This document shows, in pieces, positions 35,309 through 43,151 of a stretch of DNA of 64,000 nucleotides. A program made the position numbers and the translations under genes. Each line of letters opens with the position of its first letter. Positions within the stretch are counted from its first letter, which is position 1. The notes under the pieces are model-generated. The model saw only the letters and a list, made by a program, of their open reading frames with translations. It was not told the origin of the DNA and did not search any database. This DNA comes from UBA1447 sp002329225 (GTDB lineage: Bacteria; Bacillota; Clostridia; Oscillospirales; Acutalibacteraceae), in contig JBMNVN010000002.1 of NCBI GenBank assembly GCA_050946835.1, positions 310,001 to 374,000 on the forward strand. The letters are read 5' to 3'.

Positions 35309-35701
35309 ATGAACGCCACTCAAAAAGAGAAGATTATATCGATGAGAAAACGCAATGTGCCATATGCCGATATTGCTGATGCTGTCGGACTCTCTGTTGG
35401 CACGATTAAATCATTCTGCCATAGGAACAACATCACCGCAGATAAGAAGCCTATCGGCTCTGTCTGCAAAAACTGCGGAGCCCCCATAAAGGGTGCAACT
35501 AAAACAAAGCCACGACTATTCTGCTGTGACCACTGTCGGCAGGAATACTGGAACAAGCACCGCAATGAACGAGTAAGCAAGAAGATGTCTCCGCACACTT
35601 GTCCTATGTGCGGTAAGGTTTTTATGGATTACATTGGAGCTAACCGCAAATTCTGCTCCCAGGCTTGCTACCGGGAAAGGAGTGAGCGCGATGGACAATA
35701 A
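35309..35701 (+). CDS. Sigma-like HTH protein with zinc-finger C-terminus (recombinase-module regulator)
   Basis: 130 residues from ATG 35309 (GGAGG upstream; the frame opens 39 bases earlier). The N-terminus is a sigma-70 region 4-like helix-turn-helix (KEKIISMRKRNVPYADIADAVGLSVGTIKSFCHRNN). The C-terminus has CKNCGAPI...CCDHCRQEYW and CPMCGKVF...CSQACYRER, two zinc-binding knuckles. First gene of a four-gene cassette (this, a short SHOCT-like protein, two serine recombinases) that recurs in Firmicute elements. Confidence 0.78.
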   Translation: MNATQKEKIISMRKRNVPYADIADAVGLSVGTIKSFCHRNNITADKKPIGSVCKNCGAPIKGATKTKPRLFCCDHCRQEYWNKHRNERVSKKMSPHTCPMCGKVFMDYIGANRKFCSQACYRERSERDGQ

Positions 35702-35912
35702 CTACTTCCAGGCACTTATGGGCTATAAGGCATCGATGGCACAAGCCAAGATTATGCTCTCCAAAGGGCTGATAACTGCCGAAGAATACAGTGTAATAGA
35801 GACAAAAATGTGCGGTATTTTTGGTATCAATTCTGACAGTTTATTTCGGGAGAATGACTGGATATATACTGATAATAGAGGTAATATAGCACCTGTGAAG
35901 GAGGTGTTATAA
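35691..35912 (+). CDS. SHOCT-domain small protein
   Basis: 73 residues from ATG 35691, overlapping the previous gene. KASMAQAKIMLSKGLITAEEYSVIETKMCGIFG matches the short C-terminal-type SHOCT helical hairpin found in oligomerising proteins. Its stop overlaps the ATG of the first recombinase (TAATG), so the cassette is translationally coupled. Role in recombination is inferred from context only. Confidence 0.72.
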   Translation: MDNNYFQALMGYKASMAQAKIMLSKGLITAEEYSVIETKMCGIFGINSDSLFRENDWIYTDNRGNIAPVKEVL

Positions 35913-37198
35913 TGCCAAAAACAGTAACAAGAGTTGCTTATCCGCCAAGGCTTATGCGGAAAAAGAGAGTTGCTGCGTACTGCCGTGTATCATCCAGCAA
36001 AGATGCAATGCTTCACTCGTTATCTGCCCAGGTCAGCTACTACAATAACCTCATTCAGAAAGAGGACGGTTGGGAGTTTGTCGGTGTGTATTCCGATGAA
36101 GCTATAACCGGCACAAAGGAAGGTCGTGCAGACTTTCAGCGTATGCTTGACGATTGCCGTAACGGGAAAATCGATATGATAATTTGCAAGTCCATCTCCC
36201 GCTTTGCGAGAAATACGCTAACGCTCCTTGAGACCGTGCGTATGCTCAAAGCTTTGGAGGTGGATGTTTATTTTGAGGAGCAGAACATTCACACCATTAG
36301 TTCTGATGGTGAACTTATGCTGACCATCTTGGCATCCTATGCCCAGGAAGAAAGCAGATCCGCCAGTGAGAATCAAAAGTGGCGCATCAAAAAGAACTTT
36401 GAAAGCGGTATGCCTTGTTGTGGAAGGATGCTCGGCTACCGAATCAAAGACGGTCAGTACTACATTATTGAAGATGAAGCGGAAATTGTACGGCGCATTT
36501 ACAGAGAGTACCTTGCCGGAGCGGGACTCAACCTCATAGCCATTCAGCTCACCGAGGACGGCATTCCCACAAGGAACGGTGGGATTTGGCAACCACAGAC
36601 CGTGGCCAAGATTCTTCGCAACTACACCTACACAGGAAACCTTCTGCTTCAGAAGACCTTCCGAGAGAATCACATCACAAAGAAGACCATCAAGAACACC
36701 GGGCAGAAGCCTCGCTACCTTGCCGAGGCTACCCACGATGCCATCATCGACCCGGCCATGTTTGATGCGGTGCAAGCAGAGATTGAACGCAGAGCCAACA
36801 GCAGGAAAATCACTCCACCTGCCAAGCCAGTATTCGCTTACACAGGCTTAATACAATGTGCGAAATGCGGTAAGAACTACCGCAGAAAGACTACCAAAAC
36901 CCAGGTGGTTTGGGTCTGCGCCACATTCAATACCAAAGGAAAAAGGTACTGTGCTTCCAAGCAAATCCCGGAAACCACCCTTGATGCCTTGGTTGATGAA
37001 ATCACAAACGACCCTGCAAACATTAAGAAAATCATAGCCGATGATGACAATACGCTGCATTTCCACCTTACGGACGGCTCGGTGATAACCAAGACCTGGG
37101 CAGACCGCTCCAGGGCATTATCCTGGACACCTGAACGGCGCGAGGCAGCAAGGCAAAGAGCCTATGAAAGGAGACAAACACAATGGCAAGAGCAATAA
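35912..37198 (+). CDS. Large serine recombinase 1
   Basis: 428 residues. Resolvase catalytic domain with YCRVSSSKD (nucleophile Ser near 27), SDEAITGTKEGRADFQRML and ICKSISRFARN (catalytic Arg). A 'recombinase' domain follows (~165-290), and a zinc beta-ribbon IQCAKCGKNYRRKTTKTQVVWVC (~310-345). The coiled-coil region is short for the family. Coupled to recombinase 2, whose start overlaps its last codons. Pairs of large serine recombinases often act together as the integrase of Firmicute elements. Confidence 0.92.
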   Translation: MPKTVTRVAYPPRLMRKKRVAAYCRVSSSKDAMLHSLSAQVSYYNNLIQKEDGWEFVGVYSDEAITGTKEGRADFQRMLDDCRNGKIDMIICKSISRFARNTLTLLETVRMLKALEVDVYFEEQNIHTISSDGELMLTILASYAQEESRSASENQKWRIKKNFESGMPCCGRMLGYRIKDGQYYIIEDEAEIVRRIYREYLAGAGLNLIAIQLTEDGIPTRNGGIWQPQTVAKILRNYTYTGNLLLQKTFRENHITKKTIKNTGQKPRYLAEATHDAIIDPAMFDAVQAEIERRANSRKITPPAKPVFAYTGLIQCAKCGKNYRRKTTKTQVVWVCATFNTKGKRYCASKQIPETTLDALVDEITNDPANIKKIIADDDNTLHFHLTDGSVITKTWADRSRALSWTPERREAARQRAYERRQTQWQEQ

Positions 37199-38769
37199 CA
37201 GTAATTCCTGCCACAAAGGATAAGTTCACAGCGTTGTCGACCGCTTCCATTGCAAAGCGAAAGGTCGCAGCCTACGCTCGTGTTTCCACCGACAGTGATG
37301 AGCAGTTTACAAGCTACGAAGCCCAGATTGATTACTACACGCAGTACATCAAAAAGCGAGACGATTGGGAGTTCGTCAAGGTTTATACCGATGAGGGCAT
37401 TTCCGGCACGAACACCAAACGCCGTGAGGGCTTCAATGAAATGGTGGCCGATGCCTTGGCGGGCAAAATCGACTTGATCGTAACCAAGAGCGTCAGCCGA
37501 TTTGCGAGAAATACCGTTGACAGCCTCGTTACCGTCCGCACCCTCAAAGAACATCACGTTGAGGTTTTCTTTGAAAAGGAGAACATTTACACCTTCGACA
37601 GCAAAGGCGAATTGCTGATCACCATAATGTCCAGCCTTGCCCAGGAAGAAAGCCGATCCATCTCCGAGAACGTCACCTGGGGTCAGCGTAAGCGTTTTGC
37701 TGACGGCAAGGTCAGTATGCCATATAAGCAGTTTCTCGGCTACGACCGTGGCGAGGGCGGTGTTCCCATCATTAACGAGGCAGAAGCCGAAATTGTACGA
37801 ATGATTTACAGGCTGTTCCTACAAGGCAAGACTTCCACGGGCATCTGCAAACACCTCATGGAACTGGGAATACCAACTCCTGGTGGTAAAGCAAAATGGC
37901 GTCAAAGTACGGTTATGAGCATCTTGCAGAATGAAAAATACAAGGGCGATGCCTTGCTTCAGAAGAAGTTCACAGTTGACTTCCTCACCAAAAAGCAAAA
38001 GGTCAACGAGGGTGAAGTCCCACAGTACTACGTTGAGGGTAGCCATCCGGCTATCATTTCTGCGATGGACTTCGATATGGTTCAGACTGAAATTGCCCGC
38101 CGACAAACCCTGGGACGGGCTTACAGCGGTTCAAGCATCTTTGCAAGTAAACTCATCTGCGGAGATTGCGGGGGCTTCTACGGTCAAAAGGTGTGGCACT
38201 CCAATGACCCTTACCGTAGAGTGATTTGGAGATGCAATGGCAAGTTCAATGGTGAAGCCAAGTGCGAGACACCGACCCTTGATGCAGAGGTCATTCAGCA
38301 AGCCTTCCTCAAAGCCTTTAATCAGCTGATGGGCTCCCGTGAGAAGCACCTCAAAGTCTGTGAAGCAATGCGCGAGGTGGTGGCTGATTGCACCGAACTC
38401 AATGCAGAAATCGAAGCCTTGAACGAAGAACTGCAGGTGGTTGCCGAACTGGTCAGCCAGTGCATCAAGGAGAATGCTTCCAAGGAGCAATCCCAAGAGG
38501 AATACACCAGGAAGTACAACCGTATGGTCAAGCGTTATGAAACGGCGGTGGATCGGCTGAACGCAGCAACCGCAGAGCGTGACAGCCGGATGCTGCGAGA
38601 CCGAGAGCTTCGTATCTTCATCGGCACAATAGAAAAACAACCCATCGTCATTGAAACCTGGGACGAAGGGTTGTGGCTTACACTTTTGGAAACGGCAACG
38701 GTACACAAAGACAACAAAATAACATTCCGATTCAAGAACGGAACGGACATCGAGGTTGGGGTTGAATAA
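37183..38769 (+). CDS. Large serine recombinase 2
   Basis: 528 residues. Catalytic motifs YARVSTDSDEQ (Ser), TDEGISGTNTKRREGF and VTKSVSRFARNT; recombinase domain around 170-290; zinc ribbon LICGDCGGFYGQK...WRCNGK; and a C-terminal coiled coil (~390-470, rich in E/L heptads such as AEIEALNEELQVVAELV). The start overlaps recombinase 1 by 16 bases. A short terminator at its stop codon and then a 53 bp repeat follow, marking a probable element end. Confidence 0.93.
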   Translation: MARAITVIPATKDKFTALSTASIAKRKVAAYARVSTDSDEQFTSYEAQIDYYTQYIKKRDDWEFVKVYTDEGISGTNTKRREGFNEMVADALAGKIDLIVTKSVSRFARNTVDSLVTVRTLKEHHVEVFFEKENIYTFDSKGELLITIMSSLAQEESRSISENVTWGQRKRFADGKVSMPYKQFLGYDRGEGGVPIINEAEAEIVRMIYRLFLQGKTSTGICKHLMELGIPTPGGKAKWRQSTVMSILQNEKYKGDALLQKKFTVDFLTKKQKVNEGEVPQYYVEGSHPAIISAMDFDMVQTEIARRQTLGRAYSGSSIFASKLICGDCGGFYGQKVWHSNDPYRRVIWRCNGKFNGEAKCETPTLDAEVIQQAFLKAFNQLMGSREKHLKVCEAMREVVADCTELNAEIEALNEELQVVAELVSQCIKENASKEQSQEEYTRKYNRMVKRYETAVDRLNAATAERDSRMLRDRELRIFIGTIEKQPIVIETWDEGLWLTLLETATVHKDNKITFRFKNGTDIEVGVE

Positions 38770-38783
38770 ACCCCGCCTTTTTT
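38758..38783 (+). terminator. Short terminator overlapping the recombinase 2 stop
   Basis: GGGGTT (38758-38763) pairs with AACCCC (38769-38774) over the stop codon, followed by GCC and six T. Confidence 0.6.
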
Positions 38784-38789
38784 GTTTGG

Positions 38790-38842
38790 GTGGAAAATTT
38801 CATATTTATGTGATATAATCTGTTCGATAAATAAGAATTTAT
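38790..38842. repeat. 53 bp imperfect direct repeat, left copy (candidate element junction)
   Basis: From GTGGAAAATTTC to AATAAGAATTTAT; it matches 43088-43140 with about six differences. It ends with a small inverted repeat TAAAT-AAGA-ATTTA, as expected of a serine-recombinase crossover region, and also contains a TGATATAAT promoter-like -10. Both copies begin within ~20 bases of the end of a recombinase module. Confidence 0.7.
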
Positions 38843-38847
38843 ATAAC

Positions 38848-38878
38848 AAAAGCGACGAGGATTTCTCCTTGTCGCTTT
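38848..38878. terminator. Hairpin between recombinase modules
   Basis: AAAGCGACGAGGA pairs with TCCTTGTCGCTTT (one wobble) around a TTTC loop; T-rich on the right. Possible bidirectional terminator or structured element end. Confidence 0.5.
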
Positions 38879-38917
38879 AAGTTTTATATAAGTAAACAGT
38901 TTTACTACGTATTATAA

Positions 38918-39418
38918 GAATTTCAACCTTGTGCCGTTGTTTTAATCGGTCACCTTAATAAGAAACAAAGTTCAAAAGAACTGTATCGTAGCCTGGGTAG
39001 CATAGACCTTGTGGCTGCCGCAAGAAGTGTAATAAAGGTTGAACATATCCAGGACGATGCTATCTCCGTGGTTCATCACGTAAAGAGCAGCCTTTCCCCA
39101 AAAGGGAGAGACCTATTCTTTTCTATCGATGCTTCACGAAAATTGGAATGGTTGGACATCGACCCGGAAAAATACGCAGGCAGTGATGCTTCATACTGTG
39201 TGCAAGAAAAAATGACAAAGCAGGCACGGGCGGCCGATATTTTGAGCGCTATGCTTGCGGACGGTCCTATGGCCGTTTCTGAAATCCACGCTATGTTTCA
39301 TAAAGAAAACATCAGTGAGCGAACCATATTGAACACTAAAAAGGCAATGGGAATCAAGTCCTTCAAAAAAGATGGTGCTTGGTATTGGCAATTCCCGAAA
39401 AGTTCCGCAGAAAAGTAA
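38918..39418 (+). pseudogene. RepA-like AAA ATPase (AAA_25), C-terminal fragment
   Basis: The frame is open from 38918, with no start codon at the natural place, to 39418. It reads PCAVVLIGHLNKKQSSKELYRSLGSIDLVAAARSVI, the sensor/strand 4-5 region of RecA-like AAA_25 ATPases found in phages and plasmids. A winged-helix-like C-terminus follows (KQARAADILSAMLADGPMAVSEIHAMF...). The Walker A/B half is absent, cut off just right of the 53 bp repeat and hairpin, so an insertion or deletion removed the 5' part. Translation could restart at an ATG at 39011, giving 135 residues. Confidence 0.82.
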
Positions 39419-39430
39419 GAGGGTAAATTT

Positions 39431-41266
39431 ATGGCAGACATTCAAGCGAAGGAGCAACTTCGACGGGTTTATCAGAGGGTGGACGAAAGCACAAAAACTT
39501 TCATTCCAGCAAAACCAAAGGCGGATTTGTACGGTGAAGGTCATATATACCGTGTATGTGCTTATTGCCGCGTTTCCACCGATAATGACGAGCAGTTGTC
39601 CTCGTTTGAGTTGCAACAGGCGCACTACCGTCAATTAGTCGAAGACCACCCCAATTGGGAACTGAAACACATTTATGCTGATGAGGGTATTTCCGGTACT
39701 TCTCTTAAGAACAGAGATCAGTTCAACACAATGATTGCCGAGTGCCAACGCGGAACATATGACCTTATCATCACTAAAAGTGTATCTCGTTTTGCAAGAA
39801 ACCTGGTGGATTGCATTTCGCTTATCCGTATGCTGAAGGGATTAAATCCGCCCGTGGGTGTCTTTTTTGAAACAGATAGCCTTTATACTCTTTCGGAAAA
39901 TACCGAGTTTATGCTTTCCTTCCTCGCTACATTTGCCCAGGAAGAATCCGTTAAAAAGAGTGAGGCTATGAACTGGTCGTTGCAGCAACGCTTCAAGGAC
40001 GGCAAACTACTGACTCCGGCACCTTTGGGCTATGACCGTCCAAAGGATGTAACCGGGCGTTACATAAAATATGCCCCCCTCGAAGTGAACGAGAGCGAGG
40101 CAAAGATTGTCCGCTTTATCTATGATGCATATCTCGCAGGATGGTCACAGGAGCAGATTGCATCCTTGCTTACGGACATTGGCTGTGAAACGAAGTCCGG
40201 GGGTAGCGAATGGAATAGTGGCTCTGTTGGCTATATCCTCACCAATGAGAGGTACTGCGGAAGCGTTCTCACCTGGAAAACCTTCACTGCAGATCTATAT
40301 GAGCATAAGCACAAAAAGAATAACCAAGACCGCGACCAGTATCTCTACTCAAATCACCACGAACCTATCGTTTCTGTGGAGAAGTTTGAGGCAGTACAAG
40401 TGCTTCTGGAAAACCGCAAGCATCATATGCGTGGTGGTCTTCCGCTTCTCCATGTTATTGACGAGGGTATTTTTAGAGGGTTTATTCCCATTAACCACCA
40501 TTGGGTTAACGATGACCCCGGCACCTACTATGACATTTCTAACAGTGTCCGTCAGCCGAGTCGTTCAAAGCCCGTAAGCAAAACTGCCTTTAGTGCATTT
40601 GACCTTGATGGATATCAAGTTGTACGCAGCCAGTTCCTCCAATTACGCTATGAGGGACCGGTTATTAACATTTCTAACGAGAGAATCTCTTTCAACAAGT
40701 TTTGCGTTCAGAAGTTCGACCGCATCGCATACATCCAATTGCTTCTGCATCCGGCAGAAAGACGTATTGCAATCCGTCCGTGCAGGAAGGCTGATGCCCA
40801 CAGTATTCGGTGGCGTCCCGACCCGGAAAAGCCAGTGTATTCCAAGACATTAAACTGTCAGCATTTTGGCAACGCTCTCTACAGCATAATGAATTGGAAT
40901 CCCGATTATAGCTACAAAATCCGTGGCACCTGGGCTTCTCGTGGCTCGGAGCAGATTATTGTGTTTAATCTTCCGAATGCCGTTCCCGCCACACTCCTAC
41001 CTTGCGAGGATGGAGATGCCAAAGGAAAACGCCGTGTGGAACTTTGCCCGGCAGAATGGGATGGCGAATTTGGTGATGGATTTTACGAACACGCCCTTGA
41101 TAACGGCTTTTACTATATTGCTCCCAATACAGAGTGGAACTCCCAGGCACGAAGTATCCTCGCACCTGGAATGGAACAGTTTTCTACTGCATCCCCGGAG
41201 CAACTTCAACTATCAATTGAGAATCTTATGAGAGGAAACGGAACAGAAAATGGAGAACCAACCTGA
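39431..41266 (+). CDS. Large serine recombinase 3 with novel C-terminal domain
   Basis: 611 residues. Catalytic domain with YCRVSTDNDEQ (Ser), ADEGISGTSLKNRDQF and ITKSVSRFARNL, then a recombinase domain to ~335. The usual zinc ribbon and coiled coil are absent. Instead, after a ~50-residue linker, residues ~389-520 form an unfamiliar domain: FDLDGYQVVRSQF...ISFNKFCVQKFDRIAYIQLLLHPAERRIAIRPC...SIRW...YSYKIRGTWA...IIVFNLPNA. The three genes that follow each encode one copy of the same domain. Start ATG 39431 after AAGAGGG. Probably the integrase of the second element. Confidence 0.92.
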   Translation: MADIQAKEQLRRVYQRVDESTKTFIPAKPKADLYGEGHIYRVCAYCRVSTDNDEQLSSFELQQAHYRQLVEDHPNWELKHIYADEGISGTSLKNRDQFNTMIAECQRGTYDLIITKSVSRFARNLVDCISLIRMLKGLNPPVGVFFETDSLYTLSENTEFMLSFLATFAQEESVKKSEAMNWSLQQRFKDGKLLTPAPLGYDRPKDVTGRYIKYAPLEVNESEAKIVRFIYDAYLAGWSQEQIASLLTDIGCETKSGGSEWNSGSVGYILTNERYCGSVLTWKTFTADLYEHKHKKNNQDRDQYLYSNHHEPIVSVEKFEAVQVLLENRKHHMRGGLPLLHVIDEGIFRGFIPINHHWVNDDPGTYYDISNSVRQPSRSKPVSKTAFSAFDLDGYQVVRSQFLQLRYEGPVINISNERISFNKFCVQKFDRIAYIQLLLHPAERRIAIRPCRKADAHSIRWRPDPEKPVYSKTLNCQHFGNALYSIMNWNPDYSYKIRGTWASRGSEQIIVFNLPNAVPATLLPCEDGDAKGKRRVELCPAEWDGEFGDGFYEHALDNGFYYIAPNTEWNSQARSILAPGMEQFSTASPEQLQLSIENLMRGNGTENGEPT

Positions 41267-41849
41267 ACACTATTTTAATAACAGCGTGGCTTTAGAAAAT
41301 AACCCGGAGGAAATGGAAGAACTTGTGAACCTCGCGGGCTACCAGGTCACGAAAGCCGAGCTGTTTGCACATTCCCGTGAACCCGCTATTACCATTTGGG
41401 ACAGTCGTATTAAGTTTAATATGGCTTGTTTGAGACGCTTTCCTGGGGTCACCCACATACAGATTTTAATTCACCCGGAGCAGAAAAGGCTCATTGTCCG
41501 CCCTTGCGAAGCAGACGCCCCGGACTCACTTCGGTGGGCACGAGGCGGTGGTGAAAAAGAACTTATGAACCGTGATTTGCTCTGTAAGATTTTTGCAGCA
41601 AAGGTGTTCGACCTTATGGGTTGGGATGCTCAATACCGCTATAAGATGATGGGAAAGCCTGCGGTATGCGATGGTGAAATGCTGTACCTTTTCAAGCTGA
41701 CCGATTTTGAGTTGTTTGTGAAGGGTAAAAAGTCTAAGTCCTATCTGCCAGGTGAATGGCGTGAGTATTTTGGAACACCTGTCGAACAACACGAAGAGTC
41801 TTATAAAATTGATCTCGCTGATGGATATATTATAACAGATAAAACATAA
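41250..41849 (+). CDS. Recombinase-associated domain protein, paralogue B
   Basis: 199 residues, start overlapping the recombinase 3 stop by 17 bases. Residues ~25-155 align with the C-terminal domain of recombinase 3: LAGYQVTKAELF, KFNMACLRRF, HIQILIHPEQKRLIVRPCEAD, SLRWARGG, YRYKMMGKPA and MLYLFKLTD. A ~40-residue C-terminal extension ends in a DGYIITDK stretch. No catalytic residues visible; likely a DNA- or protein-binding accessory factor. Family name not known to me. Confidence 0.78.
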   Translation: MENQPEHYFNNSVALENNPEEMEELVNLAGYQVTKAELFAHSREPAITIWDSRIKFNMACLRRFPGVTHIQILIHPEQKRLIVRPCEADAPDSLRWARGGGEKELMNRDLLCKIFAAKVFDLMGWDAQYRYKMMGKPAVCDGEMLYLFKLTDFELFVKGKKSKSYLPGEWREYFGTPVEQHEESYKIDLADGYIITDKT

Positions 41850-41861
41850 GGAGGTTTTGAA

Positions 41862-42305
41862 ATGAGTGTTATGAACCCTATTGAGGAAGTTTCATTGGAG
41901 GGATTTCAGATTGTTGCCTCCGATATGTTTGTGCATCTTCCTCGCAAAAGTGATGCAACTTGTAGCCTTTGGCCGACCAAGCTGTCATTCAGCAAACTGG
42001 TGCTTTCCGCACTGAATAACTGCGAGTTTGTACGTATTGAGGTGAACCCCAAAACAAAGTGCCTCATAGTTCTGCCGGTCTCCTCATCCGATAAAAACAG
42101 CATTCGGTGGATAAAGGGCACCAAAGAATTCAGCATCCGCAATATGGAATCCAAGCGGTTCGGTGATCAAGTGTACCAGGCGTGGGGGTTGGACAAGGAA
42201 TATAACTACCGTGCTGTAGGTCGTTTGGTTACTGCCAATCAAAAAGTTATGATGCTATTCGATTTTAGCAATGCGGAAAGCTGGAAAACCCAAAAGGAAG
42301 GTTAA
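41862..42305 (+). CDS. Recombinase-associated domain protein, paralogue C
   Basis: 147 residues from ATG 41862 with AAGGAGG upstream. Essentially only the shared domain: LEGFQIVASDMF, KLSFSKLVLSALNNCEFVRIEVNPKTKCLIVLPV, NSIRWIKGTKEF, YNYRAVGRLV and MMLFDFSNA. Same order of conserved elements as paralogues A (recombinase C-terminus) and B. Confidence 0.78.
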   Translation: MSVMNPIEEVSLEGFQIVASDMFVHLPRKSDATCSLWPTKLSFSKLVLSALNNCEFVRIEVNPKTKCLIVLPVSSSDKNSIRWIKGTKEFSIRNMESKRFGDQVYQAWGLDKEYNYRAVGRLVTANQKVMMLFDFSNAESWKTQKEG

Positions 42306-42309
42306 AAAT

Positions 42310-42660
42310 ATGGCAGACACATACATATCATTCTACCTCCGAAATAACCGCATTCACATATTTGTTGATGCACTGCGTGGCATTGGAAGTCCGAAATATG
42401 TATGTTTTTTGATTGCTGATGACGGAAAAAACCTAATACTGTCCACATACAAGAAGAAGGACTTTCACTCACATCGTGTACCACAAGACGTTTACCACGG
42501 CAAACGCAGCTTGGAGTTAGCAAGTATGCGCCTGTGCCAAATCCTCACCGCAGAGTTCGGTTGGGACAGCAGCAAATCATATCGCATACCCGGACGCTTG
42601 GTCGAGGATAAGAAAATCGTTGTTTTCGACCTATCCCGTGCGGCAAAAATAGGAGAATAA
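42310..42660 (+). CDS. Recombinase-associated domain protein, paralogue D
   Basis: 116 residues from ATG 42310 (AAGGAAGG upstream; the frame opens earlier inside the preceding gene). Most diverged and shortest copy: FYLRNNRIHIFVDALRGI, PKYVCFLIADDGKNLILSTY, ...AEFGWDSSKSYRIPGRLVEDKKIVVFDLSRA. It lacks the N-terminal GYQ strand and the RPC motif but keeps the W...Y-RIPGR...VFDLSRA end. Confidence 0.72.
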   Translation: MADTYISFYLRNNRIHIFVDALRGIGSPKYVCFLIADDGKNLILSTYKKKDFHSHRVPQDVYHGKRSLELASMRLCQILTAEFGWDSSKSYRIPGRLVEDKKIVVFDLSRAAKIGE

Positions 42661-42723
42661 AAACAGACAGACTTTCGATTTCTGAAGGCCTGTCTATTGC
42701 ACTTTACGGAACGGAGAAACATT

Positions 42724-43086
42724 ATGAAAATTATAAAGAACGCCATCCGCTGTAAACTATGCGGTGATGAGATAGAGTCCACATTTAGGCACGATTATGT
42801 CACTTGCCGTTGCGGTGCCTGTGCGGTTGATGGTGGGCATAATTATCTTCGCAGATCCTTTAAGTCCCCGGATTGTTTTGAGGATATTTCCATTGTTGTT
42901 CCGGCAGCAGAAGCGAAGGTCTGTTCTTACTGCAATGTCAAACTGAAAGAAAAATCCGCAGTGTATTGCGAAGAGAACGGCAGTTACGAGGTGTTAGCCC
43001 ACTGCAATGAGTGCCTGCGAACCTGGCGGTGGATCGTTGATGCCGAGGGAAAAACGACAGACCTTGAGCAGTATTTCTTCGGATAA
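42724..43086 (+). CDS. Small zinc-knuckle protein (DUF7695-like)
   Basis: 120 residues from ATG 42724. The N-terminal IIKNAIRCKLCGDEIESTFRHDYVTCRCGACAVDGGHNYLRR is a zinc-binding module with CxxC and CxC pairs, a type I recognise from small proteins in Firmicute elements (DUF7695-like, recalled not checked). A second pair, CSYCN...HCNECLR, lies in the C-terminal half. Last gene before the right copy of the 53 bp repeat. Function unknown. Confidence 0.7.
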   Translation: MKIIKNAIRCKLCGDEIESTFRHDYVTCRCGACAVDGGHNYLRRSFKSPDCFEDISIVVPAAEAKVCSYCNVKLKEKSAVYCEENGSYEVLAHCNECLRTWRWIVDAEGKTTDLEQYFFG

Positions 43087-43087
43087 A

Positions 43088-43140
43088 GTGGAATATTTCA
43101 TAATTTTGTGATACAATCAGTTCGGTAAATAAGAATTTAT
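43088..43140. repeat. 53 bp imperfect direct repeat, right copy
   Basis: From GTGGAATATTTC to AATAAGAATTTAT, about 89 percent identical to 38790-38842. It lies two bases after the last gene of the recombinase 3 module and directly before the ribosome binding site of the next oxidoreductase gene, so the repeat also serves as that gene's promoter region (TGATACAAT). Confidence 0.7.
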
Positions 43141-43151
43141 CGAGGTGTGAA

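Noticed and set aside
42660..42720. Terminator between paralogue D and the zinc-knuckle gene
   Set aside because: The possible stem (AGACAG/CTGTCT) is weak and no T-run follows.
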